Source of the DNA: Sanguibacter keddieii DSM 10542
GTDB taxonomy: Bacteria; Actinomycetota; Actinomycetes; Actinomycetales; Cellulomonadaceae
Length of the DNA stretch: 64,000 nt
Assembly: GCF_000024925.1 (NCBI RefSeq)
Contig: NC_013521.1
Location: forward strand, 3,286,001-3,350,000
Direction: 5' to 3'
Position 1 is the first letter of the stretch; every line of letters begins with the position of its first letter. The notes under the pieces are model-generated. The model saw only the letters and a program-made list of their open reading frames with translations, did no database searches and was not told where the DNA came from. This document shows positions 53,280 through 61,859 of the stretch, piece by piece. A program made the position numbers and the translations under genes.

Positions 53280-54665
53280 TCAGCCGAGCTGCTCGATGAC
53301 CATCCGCGCGATGGTGAAGTAGATGATGAGCCCGGTGCCGTCGATCACGGTGGTGATCATGGGCCCGGAGACGACCGCGGGGTCGATGCCCACCTTCTTG
53401 ATGATCAGCGGCAGGACCGACGCGACGAGCGAGGTCCACAGGACGATCGCGACCACGGACAGCGACACGGTGAGCGCGACGTCGGTCCCGACCCCCTGGG
53501 TCCACGCACGGACCCAGGCGACCGAGGCGACCGTCACCGCGATGAGGACGCCCGTCGCCATCTCCTTGCGGACCACCCGGAGCATGTCCCGCATCCGGAC
53601 CTGCCCCATGGCCATCGCGCGGATGAGCGTCGTGGTGATCTGCGTGCCGGTGTTGCCCCCGGTCCCGATGAGGAGCGGCACGAAGAACATGAGGGCGACG
53701 ACGCCCTCGAGCTCGCTCTCGAAGTGCTCCATGACGGTGCCGGTGTACATGGCGGCGAGGAACAGCATGAGCAGCCACGTGATGCGCTTGCGGAAGAGCC
53801 GGAAGGGCGTCGCCCGCAGGTAGGGCACCTCGAGCGGGGAGGACCCACCCTGGCGCTCGGCGTCCTCGGTGTTCTCCTCGTCGAGGATGTCGACGACGTC
53901 CTCGACCGCGATGACGCCCACGAGCTCGCCCTCGTGCACCACCGGCAGGCCCGAGAGGTCGTGCTCGGTGAGCAGACGGGCCGCGACCTCCTGGTCGGCG
54001 AGGGCGCTCACCGACACCACGTCGGTGTCCATGAGGTCGCCGATGACCGCGTCGGGCGCGGCGAGCACGAGGTCGAGGTACGACACGACGCCGACGAGCC
54101 GGTGGTCGGGCAGGGCCGTGACGAGGACCTCGTCGTTGTCGAGGCTCGCCGTGCGTGCCTGCTCGCGGATCCCCTCGACGGCCTCGGAGACCGTCATGGT
54201 CTGGGTCACGGACACCACCGTCGGGTCCATGCGCGACCCTGCGCTGTCGTCGGGCCAGGCGAGCAGGCCGCGCAGGGTCGCCGAGCGGACCGCACCGGTC
54301 TGGTCGAGCACCTGGCGCTGCTCGGCCTCGGGCAGCCGGCGGAGGATCTCCGCCGACCTGTCGTGGTCGAGGGAGTCGAGGAGCCCTGCGCCCACGGCGG
54401 GCGAGAGCACGCTGAGGATCGTGACGACCGAGCTGGTGTCGATCGACCCGAAGAGCTCGCGGGAGGTCTCGGGCGTGAGGAGGCCGACGAGCCGGCGCAC
54501 CTCGGCGTCGGTGAGGTCGTCGACCTGCTCGGTGCGGTCCCACGAGCCGGCGACGTCGCGCAGCCAGGTCTGGACGGCGGCGTCGGTCGCGACGTCGAGG
54601 ACGTCGCGGAGGTCGGTCACGGGTGCGGTCGGGGTGGTGGTGGCGGGGGTGGTGTTCTGGCGCAC
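53280..54665 (-). CDS. mgtE: Magnesium transporter MgtE
   Basis: Magnesium-gated Mg2+ channel. The 461 residues have the N-terminal MgtE superhelix (LTDAEVRRLVGLLTPETSRELF), two CBS domains (about residues 140-260, with LVGVVSYLDLVLA and LVGVIAVEDVVDILDEE) and five C-terminal membrane spans with the pore motif LLIGTGGNTGTQ. I choose the GTG at 54665, seven bases after GGAG; an open frame continues upstream through the leader. Preceded by a leader of about 380 nt with an upstream ORF, so expression is probably controlled after transcription starts. Confidence 0.93.
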   Translation of the reverse strand: MRQNTTPATTTPTAPVTDLRDVLDVATDAAVQTWLRDVAGSWDRTEQVDDLTDAEVRRLVGLLTPETSRELFGSIDTSSVVTILSVLSPAVGAGLLDSLDHDRSAEILRRLPEAEQRQVLDQTGAVRSATLRGLLAWPDDSAGSRMDPTVVSVTQTMTVSEAVEGIREQARTASLDNDEVLVTALPDHRLVGVVSYLDLVLAAPDAVIGDLMDTDVVSVSALADQEVAARLLTEHDLSGLPVVHEGELVGVIAVEDVVDILDEENTEDAERQGGSSPLEVPYLRATPFRLFRKRITWLLMLFLAAMYTGTVMEHFESELEGVVALMFFVPLLIGTGGNTGTQITTTLIRAMAMGQVRMRDMLRVVRKEMATGVLIAVTVASVAWVRAWTQGVGTDVALTVSLSVVAIVLWTSLVASVLPLIIKKVGIDPAVVSGPMITTVIDGTGLIIYFTIARMVIEQLG

Positions 54666-55056
54666 GGGGCACTCCACTTCGGGTGGGGCCGCCGGAGGGT
54701 CCTCTGAGCACGTCAGCCGCTGTCCTGTCCCCGCCCGCGACGGCGGGCAGGGTGGACGGCAGCTCACGCGCGGCAGAGGAAGGTCGCGCGGCGGCACGGG
54801 TGGGTGTGGACGACAGAGGGTCGTGAGGACGACGCTCTCGTGTCAGGCGCCAGCGCTGGGCAGCCCGCGCCTCGCGGCGGGGCAGGTCGGACCCGTCAGG
54901 CCCGAGAGGGACCTGGGAGCGCCGACGCCATGGATAGGTCGCTCGGACTGCAACTCGCCGGCTCCATGGTCGTCACCTCCTCAGGTCTGGTCCCGTCGTG
55001 CACCAACCGCTAGGTGCGCACAGGGCGCACGCAGGTGCAGGGACACCCCCACTATA
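54666..55056 (-). promoter_or_regulatory. mgtE promoter and structured leader
   Basis: A perfect -10 TATAGT lies on the minus strand at 55051-55056 (poor -35), giving a start near 55044 and a leader of about 380 nt. Near the 5' end, GCGCACC can pair either with GTGCGC (hairpin 55014-55030) or with GGTGC (hairpin 55000-55017); these exclude each other. Next comes the uORF at 54896-54967. Then comes a CCCGCC/GGCGGG hairpin at 54730-54747, 65 bp before mgtE. The conserved M-box sequence blocks are not visible. The layout suggests Mg2+-responsive control; that is inference. Confidence 0.5.
54896..54967 (-). CDS. Upstream ORF (23-residue leader peptide) in the mgtE leader
   Basis: ATG at 54967 eight bases after GGAGG, the strongest ribosome-binding site in the region, followed by 23 codons and TGA. 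The peptide begins MEPASCSPSDL and ends LPGPSRA, with four prolines and a rare Leu codon (CTA). In E. coli the Pro-rich mgtL leader controls the Mg2+ transporter mgtA; a similar role here is plausible but unproven. The next gene downstream is mgtE, about 230 nt away. Confidence 0.5.
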   Translation of the reverse strand: MEPASCSPSDLSMASALPGPSRA

Positions 55057-55147
55057 GCCCCGAACCGGGCGAAGGGGCCGTGACGGTCCTCACGGCACCG
55101 CACCCCCGCCAGCGCGACGCCGCGGTCTCCTCTCCCGAGCCCGGGGT

Positions 55148-55199
55148 ACGGGACACGCTTGCGGGGTACCTCCGGAGGTACCCCGCAAGCGTGTCCCGT
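55148..55199 (-). terminator. Perfect 52-bp palindrome after the DUF4353 lipoprotein gene
   Basis: Two 26-base arms with no spacer, centred on CTCCGGAG, starting 27 bp after the stop at 55226. It probably ends the lipoprotein transcript and shields the mgtE promoter. A perfect palindrome of this length with no loop is unusual. Confidence 0.7.
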
Positions 55200-55225
55200 C
55201 GTCGGTGGGGGGTCTGTGTGCCGGG

Positions 55226-57076
55226 TCAGGCGGTGACGCTGCCGGCCTCCGTGGCACCGGTCAGCGTCCCGCCGAGGACCAGACCTTCGACGCCGTCGAC
55301 GGCGTCGCCGACGGCCGTCCCGCCGAGCGCGATGGTGTACGTCGTCCCGGCGACGAGGTCGGGCGTCGTGAAGACCACGGTCTCGAAGGGCTTGGACGGC
55401 GTGAAGCTCGCCACGACCGTGCCGTCGTCCCCGACCAGGCTGACGGTGGTCCCGGCGGCCTGCACGGAGTCGACGACGACCGTCGCGGACGCCTGGGGCG
55501 ACGTGGCCGCCGGGGAGACCGCCATGCCGGCGCTGCCCGCGGCGACCAGCACCCCGCCGCTGACCTCGACGCCGCTGTTCGCGTCGATCGCGCCGTTGCC
55601 GGCGTCCGTCGGCCCGTTGACCGTGGTCGTCCCGCCGGTGATGCTGATCGAGCCGTTCGAGTCGAGGCCGTCGCCGCCCGCGTCGACGGCGAGCGTGCCG
55701 CCGGAGACGAGGAGGAAGGTCTCGGCGTCGGCGGTGAAGGTCTCCTCCCCACCCGTCCCGCCGCCCATGCCCGCGCCGCCGCCGCCGGGGCCGCCCGTGC
55801 CGGAGGAGTCCACACCTCCCGAGACGTTGATGCCGTCGTCCGTGGCGACGACCGTGGTGTCGCCTCCGCTCAGCGTGATGCTGGCCGCCTCGAGGCCTTC
55901 GTAGGATTGCGTGACGTCGAGGGTGCCGGCCGAGACGGTGAGCGCGCCGTCGGCATGGACGCCGTCGTCGCCCGAGGCGAGGGTGAGCGCGCCGCCGGCG
56001 ACGTCGACGCTCCCGTCGGAGTGCAGGGCGTCGTCCGCGGCGTCGACGTCCACCGTCCCCCCGGTGACCACGACGCTCACGGTGCCCTTGATGCCCTTGC
56101 CGGAGGCGTCGGTCGCGAGGGTCGCCGAGGCCCCGCCCGCCGAGGTGATGCTCAGGGTCCCGCCCGTGACGACCGCGTCGGTCTCTGCCTGGACGCCGTC
56201 GGCGCCTGCGTCGAGGGTCGTGGTGCCACCGGCGACGGTCACGTAGCCGAGGGTGGCGTCGTCGGCGTTGGTGGACTTCAGCGCGTCACCACCGGCGGTG
56301 ACGGTCAGGGTGGGGCTGGCGGTGTCGCTGTCCTTGACGACCACGTAGTCCTTGCCGCGGACACCGTCGTCGACCGCGGTGACGGTGACGTCTCCGCCGG
56401 AGATCACGAGGCCGTCCTTGCTCACGATGCCGTCGGCGGCGTTGCCCTCGACGGTGAGCGCACCGGTCCCGGTGATGGTGAGGTCGGCCATGGAGAAGAT
56501 CGCCGCGTCGGGCTCGGTGGTGGTCGCGTCGGCGTAGACGTAGGTGCTCGCGTCGGAGACGGTGTTGCTGGACCCGTCGGCGAGCACGACCACAGCCTTG
56601 CCCGCGTCGGTCACCACGAGCGGCGAGGTGGTCGAGCTGGTGAGGTCGACGCCGTCGAGGACGAGGCGGACGACGCCGTCGTCTGCGGAGTCGACCACGA
56701 GCTGGCCGCCGTCGAGGGAGCCCGAGATGCGGTAGGTCCCGGACGCGGTGATGGTCACCGTGCTGCCGTCGACCACGACGGCGGCGCTGTCCGACGTCGC
56801 GGTCGACCCGTCGAGGGTCACCGCGACCTCGTCGGCGGCGTCCCACACGTAGTCGGAGGCCTCGTCGTGGTCGGCGGCGTGGTCCTCGGTCGTGGCGGTG
56901 CTCGCGGCGACGGACTCGACGGTGCTGTCGTCCGTGGTGCTGCCGTCCGTGGAGGTGCTCGACGTGGCGGCTGTCGTCGAGGTCCCGGTCTCGGAGGTGC
57001 TGGTGGTCGAGCAGCCGGCGAGCAGCGCGGCGGCCACGAGCGGGGCGAGGAGGGTCAGGTGCATCGGGCGTCGCAT
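55226..57076 (-). CDS. Carbohydrate-binding-like (DUF4353) repeat lipoprotein
   Basis: Secreted lipoprotein of 616 residues. The signal peptide ends in LLAGC with Cys22, followed by a Ser/Thr/Asp-rich linker to about residue 75. The rest is a long run of short repeats with GG-(D/T)-x-T-V and DDG(V/I)(N/H/R) units, for example VTAVDDGVRGKDY, ADGVQAETDAV, DDGVHADGALTV and DDGINVSGG, as in the DUF4353 right-handed beta-helix family. A Gly-rich stretch (GTGGPGGGGAGMGGG) precedes the last third. Ligand unknown. A 7-bp hairpin (57084-57110) abuts the ribosome-binding site. Confidence 0.82.
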   Translation of the reverse strand: MRRPMHLTLLAPLVAAALLAGCSTTSTSETGTSTTAATSSTSTDGSTTDDSTVESVAASTATTEDHAADHDEASDYVWDAADEVAVTLDGSTATSDSAAVVVDGSTVTITASGTYRISGSLDGGQLVVDSADDGVVRLVLDGVDLTSSTTSPLVVTDAGKAVVVLADGSSNTVSDASTYVYADATTTEPDAAIFSMADLTITGTGALTVEGNAADGIVSKDGLVISGGDVTVTAVDDGVRGKDYVVVKDSDTASPTLTVTAGGDALKSTNADDATLGYVTVAGGTTTLDAGADGVQAETDAVVTGGTLSITSAGGASATLATDASGKGIKGTVSVVVTGGTVDVDAADDALHSDGSVDVAGGALTLASGDDGVHADGALTVSAGTLDVTQSYEGLEAASITLSGGDTTVVATDDGINVSGGVDSSGTGGPGGGGAGMGGGTGGEETFTADAETFLLVSGGTLAVDAGGDGLDSNGSISITGGTTTVNGPTDAGNGAIDANSGVEVSGGVLVAAGSAGMAVSPAATSPQASATVVVDSVQAAGTTVSLVGDDGTVVASFTPSKPFETVVFTTPDLVAGTTYTIALGGTAVGDAVDGVEGLVLGGTLTGATEAGSVTA

Positions 57077-57251
57077 GGGAGCTCCAGGTGTCTCGGGGTG
57101 GTGCACCTGGTCTACGCAGCGGGTCTATGGCACCCGTGAGCGGTGGCTGTGCGGTGGCTGTGGAGCGCTCGGACCACGACGTCCTACCACCCGACCTAGC
57201 GGTAGGTATGGCGGCCCGGGTGCGTGCGAGAACGCGCCCGAGGTGCGGGGC

Positions 57252-60200
57252 TCAGCCCAGCAGCTCGCGGACGTCGGTCGCGGTGAGGCCCGCTCCCCCG
57301 GCGGCCCCGCCGTCGAGCACGCTCGCGAAGAGCTTCGACTTGGATGCCTTGAGCGCCATGACCTTCTCCTCGATGGTGTCGGTCGAGACCATCCGGTAGA
57401 CGTTGACGTTGCGGGTCTGGCCGATGCGGTGCGCCCGGTCGACGGCCTGCGCCTCGGCCGCGGGGTTCCACCACGGGTCGAGCAGGATGCAGTAGTCGGC
57501 GGCGGTGAGGTTGAGGCCGAACCCGCCGGCCTTGAGGGAGATGAGGAAGACCTTGGTCTCCCCCGAGGTGAAGCGCTCGATGGTCTCCGCACGACGCCGG
57601 GTGCGGCCGTCGAGGTAGGAGTAGTCCACGTCCTTGCGGTCCAGGTGCGCGCGGACCCGGCCGAGGAACTGCGTGAACTGGCTGAACACGAGCACGCTGT
57701 GCCCCTCGGCGAGGATGTCGTCGAGCATCTCGTAGAGCACCTCGAGCTTGGACGAGGGCACCTTCTCGTGCTCGGCGTCCACGAGGCTCACGTCGAGGCT
57801 GGCCTGGCGCAGCACGGTGAGCGACCGGAACACCTCGAAGCGGTGCTCGCCGAACTCGTCGACGAGGCCGAGCACCTTGGTGCGCTCGCGCTGCAGGTAG
57901 GCGTCGTAGAGCGCGCGGTGCCGCGAGTTCAGCACCACGTCGACCACCTGCTCCTGCTTGTCCGGGAGGTCCTTGGCGACCTCCTCCTTGGTGCGGCGCA
58001 GCATGAAGGGCGCGACGCGACGCCGGAGCTGGTCGAGGCGCGAGACGTAGCCCTCCTTCTCGATGGGCCGGGCGTAGTAGTCCTGGAACTTCCCCGGCGT
58101 GGGGAACAGCCCGGGGCTGACCACGGACAGGATCGACCACAGCTCCATGAGGTTGTTCTCGAGCGGGGTGCCGGTCAGCGCGAGCTTGAAGGGTGCGTCC
58201 AGGCGACGGGCGCACTGGTAGGCGACCGACTGGTGGTTCTTGACGAACTGCGCCTCGTCGAGGATCAGCCCGGCCCAGCGCTGCGTCCGGTACTCCTCGA
58301 AGCCGAGCCGGAACAGCGCGTAGGACGTGACGACCACGTCCGCCCCGGCCACCACCTCGGCGAGGGGTGTGCGTCGGCGGGCGAGCGTCTCGGTCACCGT
58401 GACCGCCGTCAGGCCGGGCGTGAAGCGACGGACCTCGGACGCCCAGTTGCCGACGACGCTCGTCGGCGCGACGACGAGGAACGGGAGCCGCGCCGCGGTG
58501 GGCCCGGCACCGTCCGCGACCTCGGCGCCGGTCTCGGCGCCGGTCTCGGTCTCGCGGGCGTGCTGGACGAGGGCCAGCGCCTGGATGGTCTTGCCGAGGC
58601 CCATGTCGTCGGCGAGCACGCCGCCGAGCCCGTGCTCGCGGAGGAAGGCGAGCCACTCGAAGCCCTCCTGCTGGTACTCGCGCATGGTCGCCTCGAGACC
58701 GGCCGGCGCGGCGACCGGGCCGGGCCGAGCGCCGCCCGCGAGCGCGCCGACGGCTTCGCGCCACGCCTCGGCCTGCGACCCGACGACCCCCAGGCGCTCG
58801 AGCTCGTCGAAGAGCCCTGCCTGGAACCTGTTGACCCGGAGCGTGCCGCCCATGGTGTCCTGCATGGCGCGCGCCTCCTCGATGAGGTCGCGCAGGGCGT
58901 GGAACCGCTCGTCGTCGAGGGAGAAGTGCAGCCCGTCGACGAGCAGCAGGTACGACTTCCCCTTGGCGAGCGCGGTGAACACGTCGGCGAAGGGGATGAA
59001 CTGCTGGCCGGCGGTGACGACCACGGCGAGGTCGAACCAGTCGCGGGTCTCCGGGAGGGTCGACGTGGACACGGAGATCTCGACCTCGTCGGCCCGGCGG
59101 TAGTCGACCGGCTCGCCGCGGACCTCGACGGTGAGGTCGGGCTCCTCGTCGGCGAGGGCGAGCAGCACGGGGAGCTCGTCGGTGACGAACAGCGCCGTCG
59201 CGACGTCGGCGAGCTCGGTGCGTCCGACGCGGGCCACGGCCGCCGCGGCGACGTCGGCGAGCCGCGCGGTGTCGTCGACCGGGCGTCCGGGCGTGCCCGG
59301 GTCCCCGGGCAGCCGCGGGGCGCGCCCGGCGAGGTGCTCGAGCAGCTGTGCCTCGGCCCGGGCGTCCCGCACCCCGACGTCGGTCTGCCGCCCGCTCGCG
59401 CCGAGGTCGAAGCGCAGGGTGTGCGTGGTGCCGTCGTCGTCCTCGACGGCGTAGCGCCACTGCCAGGTGAGGCGCAGGCCGTGCTCGGGCAGGTGGTGCA
59501 CGTCGAGGTGCAGGCCGGGCCGCGGACGCTCCGGCAGCACGATCTCGGGGTCGAGGTCGAGCGCGTCGAAGCGTTCCTCGAGGGCGGGGAGCACGCGGAG
59601 CAGGAACCGCCGCTCGTCGGCCTGCGGGACGGTGAGGGGCTCGGCGCGGTCCAGCAGGGCGAGGACGGGCGCGTCGACCGGCGAGGCGAGCTGGGCGAGC
59701 AGCACGCGCGTCTCCTTGCTGGGCTCGCGCCGGCCGCGCCAGGTGACGAGGCCCGTCGGCGGCTCGCCCAGCAGGCTCGTCGTCGCACGGTCGAGCGGGG
59801 TCAGGCCCAGCGGGGTGCCGGCGGCCTCGGCGGCAGACCGGGCGGAGCGGGCCGAGGCAGGAGCGTCCGTGAGCGCGTCGGCGTCAGGGTCGAGGGTCGG
59901 CTGCGCGCCGCTGTCGCCCGGTCCCGCGCCACCCGGCACAGCGGCAGCCTCGTGCTGCGGGTCGAGGGACGAGGTGTCGGCCTCGACGGCGGCGGTGAGC
60001 GCGAGCCCCGTCGTGGTCCGGGTGACCGTCAGGCGTGTCTGGGCGAGCCCGGCGAGGACGACGGGGCTCTGCGCCTTGTCCGAGTGCACCATCGGCAGGC
60101 CCGAGCGCCGGGCCTCGGTCAGCAGTGCCCACAGCGCGGCGCTCGGGAGCTCGTCCGCGTAGACCCAGGTGGGCGCGGAGAAGTACGCGGAGTCGGAGAC

Positions 60201-60935
60201 GCTGATGGCGAGCCCGAAGAGCGAGCGGAGCACGTCGACGTGCCCGTCAGGGTAGGCGCCGTGCCGGTAGTTGAGGAACCGCAGCTCGCTCCAGGAGATC
60301 CCGGTGCGGACCCAGCGTCCCGTCGCGCTGCGGGTCACGGGACGCATGCCGAGCCGGGGCGAGTCGCTCGAGGCGAGCGCCCGGCGCGACGAGCGTCCGG
60401 TGGGCTCGGTGAGGAGCTCGACCTGCAGCGCGACGTCGTGCGAGCTGCGGACGTCCCACGGCTTGGGGCGGCGGCCCGGGCGCCCGGGGACGGCCGGGGC
60501 GTCCTCGGGGACGGTGAGCAGCTCGGCGAAGGTCCGCTCCCACTCGGTGCTGCGGCGGGGTGTGGTGCGCGCGGCTGCACGGGGCGCCCCAGCCTCGACG
60601 GAGGGGGCGGCGCTCTGCTCCAGCGCGGCCGCGGCCTGGACGGCCTGCGACTCGACCCGGTCGAGGTAGGCGAGGAGCGTCGCGGCGGTGTGCTTGCAGT
60701 TGAGGCGGACCGGGCAGGAGCACCGCCCGTAGCGCGGGCTGGCCTGCTCCCCCGCGCTCGACATCTCGACGACCGTCACGTACTGCTTGCGGCTGGACCC
60801 GCGGACCTGCCCGACGATCGTGGTCCCGTCACCGTTCCGGGCGACCGAGACCACCTGACCTGCGCCCACGTACTCCTCGCCCCGGGCAAAGGTCTCGGAG
60901 CCCACGAGCTGGGAGACGTCGGCTTCGGAGAACAC
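57252..60935 (-). CDS. SWIM zinc-finger SNF2 helicase
   Basis: The 1227-residue ATPase starts with a SWIM domain (Cys72, Cys74, Cys80, His82 in RCSCPVRLNCKH). A long acidic/Ala-rich middle region follows. The C-terminal third is the SNF2 motor: motif I DDMGLGKTIQAL, motif II LILDEAQ, motif III LTGTPLENN, motif V LKAGGFGLNLT and motif VI QAVDRAHRIGQ. SNF2 proteins of this type are thought to remodel DNA-protein complexes. The middle DEDD-like acidic patches are typical of the bacterial family. The GTG at 60935 is taken as start. No methylase or nuclease neighbour suggests a defence island. Confidence 0.92.
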   Translation of the reverse strand: MFSEADVSQLVGSETFARGEEYVGAGQVVSVARNGDGTTIVGQVRGSSRKQYVTVVEMSSAGEQASPRYGRCSCPVRLNCKHTAATLLAYLDRVESQAVQAAAALEQSAAPSVEAGAPRAAARTTPRRSTEWERTFAELLTVPEDAPAVPGRPGRRPKPWDVRSSHDVALQVELLTEPTGRSSRRALASSDSPRLGMRPVTRSATGRWVRTGISWSELRFLNYRHGAYPDGHVDVLRSLFGLAISVSDSAYFSAPTWVYADELPSAALWALLTEARRSGLPMVHSDKAQSPVVLAGLAQTRLTVTRTTTGLALTAAVEADTSSLDPQHEAAAVPGGAGPGDSGAQPTLDPDADALTDAPASARSARSAAEAAGTPLGLTPLDRATTSLLGEPPTGLVTWRGRREPSKETRVLLAQLASPVDAPVLALLDRAEPLTVPQADERRFLLRVLPALEERFDALDLDPEIVLPERPRPGLHLDVHHLPEHGLRLTWQWRYAVEDDDGTTHTLRFDLGASGRQTDVGVRDARAEAQLLEHLAGRAPRLPGDPGTPGRPVDDTARLADVAAAAVARVGRTELADVATALFVTDELPVLLALADEEPDLTVEVRGEPVDYRRADEVEISVSTSTLPETRDWFDLAVVVTAGQQFIPFADVFTALAKGKSYLLLVDGLHFSLDDERFHALRDLIEEARAMQDTMGGTLRVNRFQAGLFDELERLGVVGSQAEAWREAVGALAGGARPGPVAAPAGLEATMREYQQEGFEWLAFLREHGLGGVLADDMGLGKTIQALALVQHARETETGAETGAEVADGAGPTAARLPFLVVAPTSVVGNWASEVRRFTPGLTAVTVTETLARRRTPLAEVVAGADVVVTSYALFRLGFEEYRTQRWAGLILDEAQFVKNHQSVAYQCARRLDAPFKLALTGTPLENNLMELWSILSVVSPGLFPTPGKFQDYYARPIEKEGYVSRLDQLRRRVAPFMLRRTKEEVAKDLPDKQEQVVDVVLNSRHRALYDAYLQRERTKVLGLVDEFGEHRFEVFRSLTVLRQASLDVSLVDAEHEKVPSSKLEVLYEMLDDILAEGHSVLVFSQFTQFLGRVRAHLDRKDVDYSYLDGRTRRRAETIERFTSGETKVFLISLKAGGFGLNLTAADYCILLDPWWNPAAEAQAVDRAHRIGQTRNVNVYRMVSTDTIEEKVMALKASKSKLFASVLDGGAAGGAGLTATDVRELLG

Positions 60936-61023
60936 CCACGCAGTCTCTCACCGACCGGGGACAGGCGTGGAACCGGCCGCGCCGGCACCGCGCGCGGCGG
61001 GGCCGCGGGTCGTCAGGACCGGG

Positions 61024-61764
61024 TCAGCACCCCGCGGAGTCGTAGAGGCAGAGGGCGTCGAAGGCGCGGTCGAGGCCGCGGTCGACCATCTCGCGGGCGG
61101 TGCCGACGGACTCCTCGCCGCTCATGAGGGAGACGACGGTGACGGCGTTCCCGCGTCGGGTGACGGCCGCGTAGGTGCCGGGGGCGTCGTCTCCGAGCTC
61201 GGCGTAGTTGTTGGCCAGACCCCGGCCCTGCGTGCCGACCGTGACGTCCTCGACGCGGTACGACCCGCTCTCGGCCGGAGGGTTCGTGGCGCACGACTCC
61301 ATCGCGGCAGCGACCGTCGCGGCAGCGTCGACGGCCTCGTCGACCGTCGCGAAGACGGCCACCTGCTGGATGCCGACCGGGTCCGTGCTCTCGTACAGGC
61401 CTTGCGTCACGGTGCGCATGGCGACCGCGGAGGGTGGCGGGACGAGGCAGGCCGAGCCCAGGATCCAGTCTCCTGGGCCCTCCACGGTCCCACGGACCTC
61501 CCCCGCAGGCTCGAGCTCGTCGGCGGCCAGCATCGCCTCGTCCGGCAGCTCGAGCAGCAGGTCGTCCGCTGCGGGCGAGGAGGACTCCGAGGGCACGGGC
61601 GCCTCGGTCGGCTCCGAGGACTCCTCGGACTGGGGCGTCTCGCTCGTCTGGCCGGTAGCCGCAGCGCTGCCGGACGACGTCTCCGGCTCGGCCTGGTCAC
61701 CGCCCCCGCAGCCGGTGAGCAGGATCGCGGACACGACGACGACAGCAGCGGAGCGGAGTCTCAT
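61024..61764 (-). CDS. Putative secreted lipoprotein of unknown function
   Basis: The 246-residue product has a lipoprotein signal ending LLTGC (Cys19), then a Gly/Glu/Ser/Thr/Pro-rich linker to about residue 75 and a soluble domain with three cysteines (GSACLVPPP, SCATNPP and CLYDSAGC). The domain resembles the sensor-like PknH/LpqA-type extracellular fold only weakly, and I do not name it. The start at 61764 is set by the signal peptide; the frame is open upstream but without it. It lies 89 bp upstream of the SNF2 gene. Confidence 0.7.
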   Translation of the reverse strand: MRLRSAAVVVVSAILLTGCGGGDQAEPETSSGSAAATGQTSETPQSEESSEPTEAPVPSESSSPAADDLLLELPDEAMLAADELEPAGEVRGTVEGPGDWILGSACLVPPPSAVAMRTVTQGLYESTDPVGIQQVAVFATVDEAVDAAATVAAAMESCATNPPAESGSYRVEDVTVGTQGRGLANNYAELGDDAPGTYAAVTRRGNAVTVVSLMSGEESVGTAREMVDRGLDRAFDALCLYDSAGC

Positions 61765-61859
61765 GGCACCAGTCTGTCCCTCTGGCAGGGCTGCTGCCAG
61801 GCCAGACGTCCTGGACGGGCTCGTCAGGGGGCCGCCGGACCGCTCCCTGACTTCCCGAC

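Noticed and set aside
54666-55056. M-box riboswitch before mgtE
   Set aside because: I do not see the conserved M-box blocks by eye; a covariance-model search would decide.
57252-60935. Defence-island reading of the SNF2 gene
   Set aside because: No methylase, nuclease or other defence partner is adjacent; neighbours are lipoproteins and RecQ.
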